From Ruminococcus sp. Phil11 (GTDB lineage Bacteria; Bacillota; Clostridia; Oscillospirales; Ruminococcaceae): a DNA stretch of 64,000 bases. The translations under genes were made by a program, and so were the position numbers. The stretch lies in NCBI GenBank assembly GCA_001940925.1, contig MSGZ01000009.1, positions 175,908-239,907 on the forward strand, written 5' to 3'. Of this stretch, positions 35,283 through 42,579 are shown one piece after another. Position 1 is the stretch's first letter. The number at the start of each line of letters is the position of its first letter. Below the pieces are notes generated by a model that worked only from the letters and a program-made list of their open reading frames with translations, ran no database searches and was not told the DNA's origin.

Positions 35283-35377
35283 TCATGAATACACAGTCAG
35301 GCCGTGTATGCGGGCAAACTCCTCATGCAGTTCGGTTGTTGATGTTGATATGGAATTGTCAGATATTGATATTTCAT
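35283..35377 (-). CDS. Possible small ORF between the rtcB promoter and leader terminator
   Basis: A short ORF lies between promoter and terminator, with AGGTG seven bases before ATG 35377. As written it encodes 26 residues (MKYQYLTIPYQHQQ...) ending at 35297. One extra A after ATGAA gives a more protein-like 31-residue reading, MKISISDNSIS then TTELHEEFARIHGLTVYS, ending at 35283 just before the terminator. Either could be a leader peptide or an independent small protein. I do not recognise it. The choice of frame cannot be settled from this sequence alone. Confidence 0.3.
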
Positions 35378-35410
35378 GGGGTTCACCTGCCTTTCTCAGA
35401 ATTTGAGTTT

Positions 35411-35439
35411 ATTATATGCGCTTTCCGCTGATTTGTCAA
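35411..35439 (-). promoter_or_regulatory. Consensus promoter of the rtcB leader unit
   Basis: On the minus strand a perfect TTGACA (35434-35439) and perfect TATAAT (35411-35416) are separated by 17 bases. It is the strongest promoter by sequence in the window. The leader to rtcB is about 190 bases and contains the small ORF and the terminator. Confidence 0.85.
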
Positions 35440-35486
35440 GCGGTATTCCTGAATTGTAACCGTTTTGTAGCGGGTCGGTATTTAGC

Positions 35487-36203
35487 TTATTTTATCTCCG
35501 GCGTAAAATCAATATACGGATAATCTCCGATCTGCTGTGCAATGACCGTTCGTGCAAGATTGAACCAGCGGCTGCATTCGTCCAGAATGATCGCGTCGCC
35601 GGAGGCAACGAGCGGCTTTGTTTTCAGGAGCGCATCGACCGGATTCTCGATCAGCACATCGAGCTCAAAGGAGATGTGCTCTGCCAGTTCAAAGATGCGC
35701 TGTTTCAGTCTGCCGGAATTGGAGACCGGCTGATCGAGACAGATCACGGCCTTTGCGGTCCGGCTCGTTTCCAGTGTGCTGAGCAGCGCGGTGATCGCGG
35801 AATCGGTCTGCGGGATCAGCCGGTAGGTGCCGTGCAGTCCCGCGAGGTCGCGGACGGTGCCGTCCATGCAGTGAAACAGCATCGACTGGGAATAAGCGAT
35901 CTCCAGTCCGATGATGACATTGAATCCGTCGATCCAGAGCGTTTCGCCGGCAATATTGGTCACCTCGCGGCTTTTGCGTGCGTGTACTGCCGCTTCCTGA
36001 GAGAGCGTGCGCGCCAGTGCCAGACGCTGGCGTTCGGAGAACTGATACCGGTCACCGACAAAGCGCGTGACCGGCGTGACAGGATAGCCGCGGTCCAGCA
36101 GATAGCAGACCTCCTCTGCGGCCTTTTTCAGCTTCGGGAGACTTTCTGCGCTGAAATCCCGCGCATCTGACGGCAGAAAGCCGCGCTTTGCCTGAACTGA
36201 CAT
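35487..36203 (-). CDS. DUF434/DUF5616 domain protein
   Basis: The 238-residue protein matches the DUF434 family by memory of its pattern. The N-terminal helical DUF434 part (AEEVCYLLDRGYPVTPVTRFVGDRYQF) is followed by a C-terminal nuclease-like fold (LWIDGFNVIIGLEIA, DSAITALLSTLE, KAVICLDQPVSNSGRLK, VASGDAIILDECSRWFNLA). The acidic residues in WIDGFNV, CLDQPVS and SGDAIILDE could line a metal site as in PIN-like folds; this is inference. It is transcribed away from the two-component system at 36412 and towards rtcB. Separate promoters make an RNA-metabolism link only suggestive. The start follows a weak AGGTGA. Confidence 0.75.
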   Translation of the reverse strand: MSVQAKRGFLPSDARDFSAESLPKLKKAAEEVCYLLDRGYPVTPVTRFVGDRYQFSERQRLALARTLSQEAAVHARKSREVTNIAGETLWIDGFNVIIGLEIAYSQSMLFHCMDGTVRDLAGLHGTYRLIPQTDSAITALLSTLETSRTAKAVICLDQPVSNSGRLKQRIFELAEHISFELDVLIENPVDALLKTKPLVASGDAIILDECSRWFNLARTVIAQQIGDYPYIDFTPEIK

Positions 36204-36223
36204 ACATTCACCTCATAAAAATC

Positions 36224-36252
36224 TTGACAAGACTGTGCCGATATGCTACAAT
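36224..36252 (+). promoter_or_regulatory. Promoter of the two-component system leader
   Basis: TTGACA (36224-36229) and TACAAT (36247-36252) are separated by 17 bases. Transcription would begin near 36259, about 150 bases before the response regulator start and only about 25 bases before a terminator hairpin. Confidence 0.75.
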
Positions 36253-36284
36253 AGGAGCATCGGCAGGCATCATATTCAATCACC

Positions 36285-36307
36285 GCATACCTTCGGGTAT
36301 GTTTTTT
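36285..36307 (+). terminator. Promoter-proximal terminator before the response regulator
   Basis: A compact hairpin CATACC-TTCG-GGTATG with a stable TTCG tetraloop is followed by six T residues. It stands within 55 bases of the predicted transcription start, so most transcripts may end as a short RNA unless antitermination occurs. Confidence 0.75.
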
Positions 36308-36411
36308 ATTATACAGCAATCCGGCCGAAAAAGCAAGAGCGGCGAATTCACGGGAAGGACATACGGAGGACACATCTTTCTGCTAACATGAAGATACCGG
36401 AGGTGAGGCAA

Positions 36412-37095
36412 ATGACATACAGGCTCCTGCTTGTGGAGGACAATGTGCAGATCTGCAGAATGATCTGTGATTATTACTCCGCGCAGACCGACTGTCTCTG
36501 TACGATCGACACCGTGCAAGACGGCGCGGACGGTCTGGAAGCTGCGCGCAGCGGCGAATACGATCTGATCCTGCTGGATGTCATGCTGCCCGGTCTGGAC
36601 GGCTTTTCGATCTGCCGGAGCATCCGTGCGGTATCGGATGTGCCGCTGCTGTTCCTGACGGCGCGCACCCGTGAAGAGGATGTGCTTTACGGCTATACGC
36701 TCGGCTGCGACGATTATGTGGTCAAGCCCTTTTCGCTCGCCATGCTCTATGCCAAGACACAGGCCTTGCTCAAACGCTCGAAGGGAACGGTCTTAAAGCG
36801 GGAGCTTGTCTGCGGCGCGATCACGCTGAACCCGGTGACGCTGGACGTCACGGCGGACGGTCAGTCAGTCACACTGCCTGCAAAGGAATTTGCGCTGCTG
36901 CAGTTCCTGATGGAGCATAAGGAATGGGTGATCTCGCGCGATCAGCTCCTTGACCGGATCTGGGGCAGCGACTTTTTCGGCAGCGACCGCGTCGTTGATA
37001 CGCATATCAAAAAGCTGCGCAAGGCACTCGGCAGTGCGGGGAAACAGATCCGGACCGTCATCTCCAAGGGATATCAGCTGAAAGACCATGTCTGA
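36412..37095 (+). CDS. OmpR/PhoB-family response regulator
   Basis: This 228-residue regulator has a receiver domain (LLLVEDNVQICRM, phosphorylatable Asp in LILLDVMLPGLDG, Thr in LFLTAR, Lys in VVKPF). A winged-helix DNA-binding domain follows (LTLP-type AKEFALLQFLMEHKEWVISR, WGSDFFGSDRVVDTHIKKLRKAL). I chose ATG 36412 because GGAGGTGAG precedes it; the long N-terminal extension of the open frame covers the promoter and terminator. The cognate kinase starts 12 bases after the stop. The regulated genes are not evident. The CmpB-like gene downstream, with its own operator-like repeats, is a candidate. Confidence 0.93.
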   Translation: MTYRLLLVEDNVQICRMICDYYSAQTDCLCTIDTVQDGADGLEAARSGEYDLILLDVMLPGLDGFSICRSIRAVSDVPLLFLTARTREEDVLYGYTLGCDDYVVKPFSLAMLYAKTQALLKRSKGTVLKRELVCGAITLNPVTLDVTADGQSVTLPAKEFALLQFLMEHKEWVISRDQLLDRIWGSDFFGSDRVVDTHIKKLRKALGSAGKQIRTVISKGYQLKDHV

Positions 37096-37107
37096 GGGGT
37101 GATTGTG

Positions 37108-39006
37108 ATGCGAAAAAAGAAAAAGCAGGGTAAAAAGAAATTCGGAATGTTCTTTCGCAGGCGGTTTTTGCTTTGCCTGGTCATTTGTATTCTGATTGCA
37201 GTTTCGTTTTTCAAGTTCTTCCTGCATATAGACCAGTGGACACCGGACGCCATGAACGACTACAATTTTTTTGTCCCTGCGCAATATTATTTTAAAGAAA
37301 AAAACTGGAAGAAATATGATGAGCAGGGGCGGATTGCAGATGCTCTTGCAGTGATTTGCGGCTGTCGGAATTTTTCTACATCAGATGCCAATGAAAATAC
37401 AGCTTTGCTGTATCAGCCTGAAACTGGCGAAATCCTGACCGGGAGTCCGTTTGCAAGTGCCTGTATCTGGCAGAACGGCGAATCACGGCAGTATACTCTG
37501 CGCGATCGGTCAATCTTGGAACATCTGGATGATACAGCAGGGCATTTTACGGATTATTACGGAGAATTTATTATTTATAGTGTATATGTGAAAGACGATC
37601 AGTTCATGCCGGGGGAAGTATTTGTCCAGAAAAATAAAGGAGTACTTCCATTGCCGCGATTCAAGAAGGCAGGCACCCCGATCAGCGGAGAATGGATTGA
37701 TCTTTCTTCGGATGATAAGAAAGGCTGGACGAAGATTTGCAGTTCTAAGAGCAAAGAGACACTTACGGTTTATCCGGATTGGGAAAGCGGGGATTACGGA
37801 TTGGCATCGACCAATCGTTCCGCCGAAGAAAAGAGTGCAGACGGCTGTCAGTATCTGGGTTCTGTTACGGTCTACGGTTCTCTGAATGAGCCGCAAGCTG
37901 ATCGCTTCATTGAACTGATAAGTACGTTTCTTCCGCGGGAACATCACCGTATTGCCGTAGAAGAGAATTCACGTCTGCAAAAGCTTGAAGGCGAAACTGT
38001 CACTGATGAAATGCTGTATGAGGGGGATGCAGAGGACAAGGCGGAATTGCTCGCAAACGTGAAGAAAAACTTTGCAGAGCAGCGTTATGCGCTTCCGGAA
38101 AAGATATTTAATAATTATATAGATTACTGGCACAGAAGAATACCGGAATATCCGGTGAATGTTTCGACAGAGGAGATTGCATTTCGGGGACAGACATGGC
38201 AGCTGGTGCGCTTTGTATATGTGGAGCCTGCTCCCATTCTCTTACAGGTTGCACTCACATACGCGCCGAATTTGATCGGTCTTGTTCTACTGGCTGTTCT
38301 TGCCGCCCTGCTCTGGTCCGTCATCGCTTATCTGCTTTACAGCAGAAAATACGATATTGAGGCTTACCGCAGAAACCTGACCGGCGCGCTCGCGCATGAC
38401 CTGAAAACGCCGCTTGCCGTGATCTACGGCCATGCGGAGAATATCCGGGCGCATACGCATCCGGAATCCGCGGACGAATACGCAGACTGCATCATGGAGA
38501 ACGTCACGCATATTGATGAGATGATCGCAGGCGTGCTGGATCTTGCACAGCTTGAGGGCAGAGCCGCACCGGCCATGAAGGAAAAGCTTGACCTGACGGA
38601 ATTGCTGCACGCGGCATTTCTCAGAAACGCGGCTCTTATGGAGCAGCGCGGTCTGACACTGACGGAATCCGGGCAGCTGACCGTGAAGGGCAATCCGGAA
38701 ATGCTGGCACAGCTTTGCGAGAATCTCGCAGCGAATGCCGTACAGCATACGGCGGAGGGCGGTGCGATCACCGTCACCGCAGAAAAGCGCAGCATCCGCA
38801 TCAGCAATCCGTATACCGGTGAGCTGGATGCCAAAATCCTCTGTGAGCCGTTCAAACGCGGCGATGAGGCACGCGGCAGTCAGTCCGGCAGCGGGCTCGG
38901 GCTGAGCATCGTGCAGCAGATCGCGGCACTGCATAAGCTGCGTCTGCGCGTGACCGCAAAGGACGGCATCTTCACCGTTGAGCTGAAACGCAGGCGGTTC
39001 CGCTGA
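37108..39006 (+). CDS. Membrane sensor histidine kinase of the adjacent OmpR-type regulator
   Basis: The kinase has 632 residues. A very basic N-terminus (KKKKQGKKKF) leads into membrane helix 1 (FLLCLVICILIAVSFFKFFL). An extracytoplasmic sensor of about 340 residues and helix 2 (NLIGLVLLAVLAALLWSVIAYLL) follow. The transmitter has the H-box LTGALAHDLKTPLAVIYGH, an N-box NLAANAVQHTAEGG and GSGLGLSIVQQIAAL. No HAMP domain is evident, and the D/G1 box (ISNPYTGELD) is weak. The sensor-coding part (about 37250-38270) is markedly more AT-rich than the transmitter part, suggesting a different history. GAGGGG stands eight bases before ATG 37108. The ligand is unknown. Confidence 0.9.
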   Translation: MRKKKKQGKKKFGMFFRRRFLLCLVICILIAVSFFKFFLHIDQWTPDAMNDYNFFVPAQYYFKEKNWKKYDEQGRIADALAVICGCRNFSTSDANENTALLYQPETGEILTGSPFASACIWQNGESRQYTLRDRSILEHLDDTAGHFTDYYGEFIIYSVYVKDDQFMPGEVFVQKNKGVLPLPRFKKAGTPISGEWIDLSSDDKKGWTKICSSKSKETLTVYPDWESGDYGLASTNRSAEEKSADGCQYLGSVTVYGSLNEPQADRFIELISTFLPREHHRIAVEENSRLQKLEGETVTDEMLYEGDAEDKAELLANVKKNFAEQRYALPEKIFNNYIDYWHRRIPEYPVNVSTEEIAFRGQTWQLVRFVYVEPAPILLQVALTYAPNLIGLVLLAVLAALLWSVIAYLLYSRKYDIEAYRRNLTGALAHDLKTPLAVIYGHAENIRAHTHPESADEYADCIMENVTHIDEMIAGVLDLAQLEGRAAPAMKEKLDLTELLHAAFLRNAALMEQRGLTLTESGQLTVKGNPEMLAQLCENLAANAVQHTAEGGAITVTAEKRSIRISNPYTGELDAKILCEPFKRGDEARGSQSGSGLGLSIVQQIAALHKLRLRVTAKDGIFTVELKRRRFR

Positions 39007-39013
39007 ATAACAA

Positions 39014-39050
39014 AGAGCCTTCGTACCGGCAGGATACGGAGGCTCTTTTC
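39014..39050 (+). terminator. Rho-independent terminator of the two-component operon
   Basis: Arms AGAGCCTTCGTA (39014-39025) and TACGGAGGCTCT (39035-39046), with one T-G pair, are followed by TTTTC. Confidence 0.8.
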
Positions 39051-39064
39051 TGCAGCCCGAAATC

Positions 39065-39109
39065 AGTGACATTTGTCACTGTCGGAATGACGGATGACAT
39101 CTTCTGTCA
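39065..39109. promoter_or_regulatory. Two operator-like inverted repeats (TGACA...TGTCA)
   Basis: Site 1 (39065-39080) is a perfect palindrome AGTGACA-TT-TGTCACT. Site 2 (39095-39109) is TGACA-TCTTC-TGTCA and overlaps the -35 region of the following promoter. The pair looks like a binding site for a dimeric regulator controlling the CmpB-like gene; the regulator is not identified. Confidence 0.5.
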
Positions 39110-39130
39110 CGCTGCAGGATATGCTATAAT
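39102..39130 (+). promoter_or_regulatory. Promoter of the CmpB-like gene
   Basis: A perfect TATAAT (39125-39130) is preceded at 17 bases by TTCTGT (39102-39107), a weak -35 element embedded in the second inverted repeat. This is the profile expected of a regulated promoter. Confidence 0.6.
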
Positions 39131-39165
39131 ACAGACAGATCGGAAAACCGAACGGAAAATTGCAG

Positions 39166-39204
39166 AAAGGAGAGCCGGGTTTCTTCCCGGCAGATAATAT
39201 CATG
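39166..39204 (+). promoter_or_regulatory. Structured ribosome binding site with a hairpin in the spacer
   Basis: AAAGGAG (39166-39172) is 29 bases from ATG 39202, too far for normal initiation. Between them lies a hairpin GCCGGG-TTTCTT-CCCGGC (39174-39191). With the hairpin folded, the effective spacing is about eleven bases. Confidence 0.5.
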
Positions 39205-39741
39205 AAAAAGAGATGGCTTTCGGAACATATCCTGTTTTTCTGGATCTATGCGGTGATCGGCTGGCTGTATGAGGTCACGCTGGAAACCGTGATCTACCGC
39301 TGGGGATTCAGCAACCGCGGCGTACTGTTCGGCCCGTGGCTGCCGGTATACGGCTTCGGCGCGACCGTTTTTCTGATCCTCTGGTACCGCCTGATCAAGG
39401 ATAAGCCGATGAAGCGAAAGCTCCTGATGCTGCCGGTGATCTTCCTGCTGACGATGGCAACTGCAACGATGATCGAACTGATGACAAGCTACCTCTGCGA
39501 ATGGATCATGGGCTCGTGGCCGTGGCAGACCTACGCAGACTACAAAATCAACTTTCAGGCGCGGATCGCGCTGAGCCCGAGCATCCGGTTCGGCATCGGC
39601 GGCGTCGTGTTTCTGTATGTGATCCAGCCGCTTCTTGATAAGCTTGCGGCAAAGCTGAAAGACAAGCCGCTGCATATCATTGCAGCCGTAATCGTCACGG
39701 TGATGACGGCTGACCTGATCTATACAGTTTTCTTTCGCTGA
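39202..39741 (+). CDS. CmpB-type (putative ABC transporter type IV) membrane protein
   Basis: This 179-residue integral membrane protein has about five helices. It starts with the typical EHILFFWIYAVIGWLYEVTLE, then NRGVLFGPWLPVYGFGATVF, which match the ABC_trans_CmpB (DUF1113) family as I know it. Despite the name, no ATPase accompanies it, and the molecular function of these proteins is not established. I chose ATG 39202, which lies next to the folded spacer. The upstream TTG at 39160 would put the Shine-Dalgarno sequence inside the gene. It has its own promoter, two operator-like repeats and a terminator, so it is a single-gene unit next to a two-component system. Confidence 0.8.
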   Translation: MKKRWLSEHILFFWIYAVIGWLYEVTLETVIYRWGFSNRGVLFGPWLPVYGFGATVFLILWYRLIKDKPMKRKLLMLPVIFLLTMATATMIELMTSYLCEWIMGSWPWQTYADYKINFQARIALSPSIRFGIGGVVFLYVIQPLLDKLAAKLKDKPLHIIAAVIVTVMTADLIYTVFFR

Positions 39742-39774
39742 TTTCTTAAATCCTTCTATACTTCCTTTCTGAAG

Positions 39775-39813
39775 GCGATCCCCTTCATCCGCTCCCCGGG
39801 TGAGGGGGATCGC
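39775..39813 (+). terminator. Terminator-like hairpin after the CmpB-like gene
   Basis: Long arms GCGATCCCCTTCA (39775-39787) and TGAGGGGGATCGC (39801-39813) form a strong stem, but the tail (TGTCTTTCC) is only moderately T-rich. Confidence 0.6.
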
Positions 39814-39882
39814 TGTCTTTCCGCAAAAATGATACAGCATTTATCAAAAATGGATACACGAAATTAAAATATTGAATTGCTA

Positions 39883-39911
39883 TTGATTTTTTTGTAAATA
39901 TATGCTAAAAT
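39883..39911 (+). promoter_or_regulatory. Promoter of the EamA/NhaC transporter pair
   Basis: TTGATT (39883-39888) and TAAAAT (39906-39911) are separated by 17 bases in a distinctly AT-rich patch, 36 bases before the start at 39947. Confidence 0.6.
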
Positions 39912-39946
39912 GAAATTGTTGATTTTTGTCAAACGGAGTATGTTTT

Positions 39947-40861
39947 ATGCTGAAACGATTTCGGGGCTGCTTTCTGCTGCTGCTGACCGCACTGATCTGG
40001 GGCTCCGCATTTGTCGCGCAGAGCGAAGGGATGCGGCACATCGGCCCCTTTACCTTCAACTGCATCCGCACGCTGCTCGGCGGAATTGTCTTGATTCCCG
40101 TGATATGCGGGGCGCGGCTGCTGCAAAAGGGGCGGCCGCCGCAGTATTCTGACCGCAGTATGACGCTGAAGGGCGGGATCTGCTGCGGTGTTATTCTTTG
40201 TATCGCAAGCGGTTTTCAGCAGGTCGGCATTCAGTATACCACAGCGGGAAAAGCGGGCTTTATCACGGCACTGTACGTCGTGCTTGTACCGCTGCTCGGC
40301 CTGCTGATGCATAAAAAGCCGCCGCGGAAGATATGGATTTGTGTGGCCTGTGCGGTCGCAGGCTTCTGGCTGCTCTGCATGAAGGAGCAGTTCACGCTCG
40401 GAAAGGGCGATCTGCTCGTGCTTTGCTGTACGCTGTTTTTTGCGGTGCACATCATGACGGTCGATCATTTCTGTGCGCGTGCGGTCGATCCGATGATGAT
40501 GTCCTGCATTCAGTTTTTTACTGCCGGGCTTCTGCTCGGCGTCGGGATGTTGCTCTTTGAGACACCGCATCTGCCGGATATCCGCAGCGCGGGCGTCTCC
40601 ATTCTTTATGCCGGCATTCTGTCGTGCGGTGTGGCATATACGCTGCAGATCCTCGGTCAGCGGGAAACGCCGCCGACGCTTGCCACGCTGCTGATGAGTC
40701 TGGAATCGGTCTTTGCGGCACTGTCCGGCTGGCTGATTCTGCATGAGCGGCTCACTCTGCGCGAGGGCGCAGGCTGTATTCTGGTCTTTACGGCAGTAAC
40801 GGCTGCGCAGCTGCTGACTGCCGCGGAGCAATCCAAAAATGAGAGGAAGGAACAGGTATGA
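39947..40861 (+). CDS. EamA/DMT-family transporter
   Basis: This 304-residue membrane protein has about ten helices arranged as two EamA halves. The first half begins LLLLTALIWGSAFVAQSEGM, and the family-typical GKAGFITALYVVLVPLLG and PPTLATLLMSLESVFAALSG are visible. Members of the drug/metabolite superfamily export amino acids, nucleosides or other small metabolites; the substrate is not deducible. ATG 39947 follows ACGGAG. Its stop overlaps the start of the NhaC gene (ATGA), so the two carriers are cotranslated and may serve one physiological purpose, such as export of a solute together with ion balance. Confidence 0.88.
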   Translation: MLKRFRGCFLLLLTALIWGSAFVAQSEGMRHIGPFTFNCIRTLLGGIVLIPVICGARLLQKGRPPQYSDRSMTLKGGICCGVILCIASGFQQVGIQYTTAGKAGFITALYVVLVPLLGLLMHKKPPRKIWICVACAVAGFWLLCMKEQFTLGKGDLLVLCCTLFFAVHIMTVDHFCARAVDPMMMSCIQFFTAGLLLGVGMLLFETPHLPDIRSAGVSILYAGILSCGVAYTLQILGQRETPPTLATLLMSLESVFAALSGWLILHERLTLREGAGCILVFTAVTAAQLLTAAEQSKNERKEQV

Positions 40862-42519
40862 AGAACAAGTATGTCAGTAAGATCATTTTCGGACTGATCG
40901 TTGTGGTATTCGGAATATGCTGCATGATACAGTCCCCGGTCAGCAATGCGGTCGGCTCGCTCTGGTCGCTGCTCCCGCCGATCGTTGCGATCGGCCTTGC
41001 ACTGATCACGAAAGAGGTCTATTCCTCGCTCTTTATCGGTGTGCTGACAGGCGGATGTCTGTATGCGATCACCGAAAAAAGCGGCTTTTCCGGCATGTTC
41101 AATGCGGTCGTCAAAGACGGCATCATTGCGAATGTCGCGGATGCGTATAATGTCGGCATTCTGCTGTTCCTTGTCGTGCTGGGCACGATCGTCGTGCTGA
41201 TGAACAAGGCAGGCGGCAGCCGTGCCTACGGCGAATGGGCATCCAAGCACATCAAGACCAGAGCCGGTGCCTGTCTTTCGACATTCCTTCTCGGCGTGCT
41301 GATCTTCGTCGATGACTATTTCAACTGTCTGACGGTCGGCTCCGTCATGCGCCCGATCACGGACAAGCACAATGTCTCGCGCTCAAAGCTCGCGTACCTG
41401 ATTGACGCGACCGCCGCGCCGGTCTGCATCATTGCGCCGATCTCCTCATGGGCGGCAGCCGTTGCCGGTACGGTTGACGGCGTCAACGGCATTTCGCTGT
41501 TCATCCGGACGATCCCGTATAACCTCTATGCGCTGCTGACGCTGCTCATGGTCGTTTTCATTGCGCTGTCCGATGTGGACTACGGCCCGATGAAGCGTCA
41601 TGAGGATAACGCGAAAAAGGGCGACCTGTTCACGACACGCAGCAAGGTCTATCCGGAGGACGCAAAGCCTGCGCATACCAGAGGAAAAGTGATTGATCTG
41701 ATTCTGCCCGTTGTGATTCTGATTGTACTCTGCGTGCTCGGTATGGTATATACCGGCGGTCTGTTTGACGGGGCAAGCTTTATGGATGCTTTTGCGGACT
41801 GTGACGCGTCGTTCGGCCTTGCGGTCGGTTCGCTCGGTGCCCTGATCGTCATCATCCTGTATTTCCTTGCGCGCCGCGTACTGACCTTTACCGAATGCAT
41901 GGATTCGATCGCGGACGGCTTTAAGCAAATGGTCCCCGCGATCCTGATCCTGACCTTTGCATGGACGCTGAAAACGATGACGGGTCTGCTGCAGGCGGGC
42001 GAGTTTGTCTCCGGCGTGGTCGAAAGTGCCCGTGCCATGCAGATTCTGCTGCCGATGATCCTGTTCGTTGTGGCAGTCGGACTGGCCTTTGCGACCGGTA
42101 CCTCGTGGGGTACCTTCGGCATCCTCATCCCGATCGTGACCGGCGTGTTCTCGTCGCAGCTCGTCCGGACGGGCGACAGCGTGACGATCCCGCCGATGGT
42201 GATCATCTGCATTTCCGCATGTCTGGCCGGTGCGGTCTGCGGCGACCACTGCTCGCCGATCTCCGATACGACGATTATGGCCTCGACCGGTGCACAGTGC
42301 GACCATGTGAACCATGTGTCCACGCAGCTGCCGTATGCGTTTACGGTTGCCGGTGTCTGTGCCGTCGGTTATCTGCTGGCTGGCTTTGTGCAGAATGTGT
42401 TTGTCGTGCTCGGCGTCAGCATTGTGATGATGATCGGTGTGCTGTTCCTGATCAGGTTTTTCTCCGTTACAAAGAAGCCGGAATCCGTGAAGCCGGATGC
42501 TGAAAACACTGCTTCGTAA
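40858..42519 (+). CDS. NhaC-family Na+/H+ antiporter
   Basis: The protein has 553 residues and about twelve membrane helices. Motifs typical of the NhaC superfamily are present: VLIFVDDYFNCLTVGSVMRP with paired Asp, CIIAPISSWAAAVAG, FAWTLKTMTGLL, GTSWGTFGILIPI and CGDHCSPISDTTIMASTGA. The family exchanges sodium or protons, or solutes such as lactate/malate or arginine/ornithine, across the cytoplasmic membrane. The start overlaps the EamA stop, and AGGAAGGAA lies inside that gene's end. A strong terminator follows. The charged C-terminal tail (KKPESVKPDAENTAS) is cytoplasmic. The substrate stays open. Confidence 0.88.
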   Translation: MKNKYVSKIIFGLIVVVFGICCMIQSPVSNAVGSLWSLLPPIVAIGLALITKEVYSSLFIGVLTGGCLYAITEKSGFSGMFNAVVKDGIIANVADAYNVGILLFLVVLGTIVVLMNKAGGSRAYGEWASKHIKTRAGACLSTFLLGVLIFVDDYFNCLTVGSVMRPITDKHNVSRSKLAYLIDATAAPVCIIAPISSWAAAVAGTVDGVNGISLFIRTIPYNLYALLTLLMVVFIALSDVDYGPMKRHEDNAKKGDLFTTRSKVYPEDAKPAHTRGKVIDLILPVVILIVLCVLGMVYTGGLFDGASFMDAFADCDASFGLAVGSLGALIVIILYFLARRVLTFTECMDSIADGFKQMVPAILILTFAWTLKTMTGLLQAGEFVSGVVESARAMQILLPMILFVVAVGLAFATGTSWGTFGILIPIVTGVFSSQLVRTGDSVTIPPMVIICISACLAGAVCGDHCSPISDTTIMASTGAQCDHVNHVSTQLPYAFTVAGVCAVGYLLAGFVQNVFVVLGVSIVMMIGVLFLIRFFSVTKKPESVKPDAENTAS

Positions 42520-42532
42520 CACAAAGAAAAAT

Positions 42533-42570
42533 GCCCCTGCCGGGATTTTGTTTCCGGCAGGGGCTGCTTT
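42533..42570. terminator. Rho-independent terminator
   Basis: Perfect arms GCCCCTGCCGG (42533-42543) and CCGGCAGGGGC (42554-42564) are followed by TGCTTTTTT on the plus strand and preceded by an A-rich stretch, so the hairpin may also serve the minus-strand gene at 42580. Confidence 0.88.
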
Positions 42571-42579
42571 TTTGCAGGT

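Noticed and set aside
35214-35286. N-terminal extension of RtcB from an upstream start at 35286
   Set aside because: It would translate through the leader terminator and precedes the well-conserved RtcB N-terminus; AAAGGA marks 35214.
36235-36411. N-terminal extension of the response regulator
   Set aside because: The extension spans the promoter -10 box and the terminator hairpin; GGAGGTGAG marks ATG 36412.
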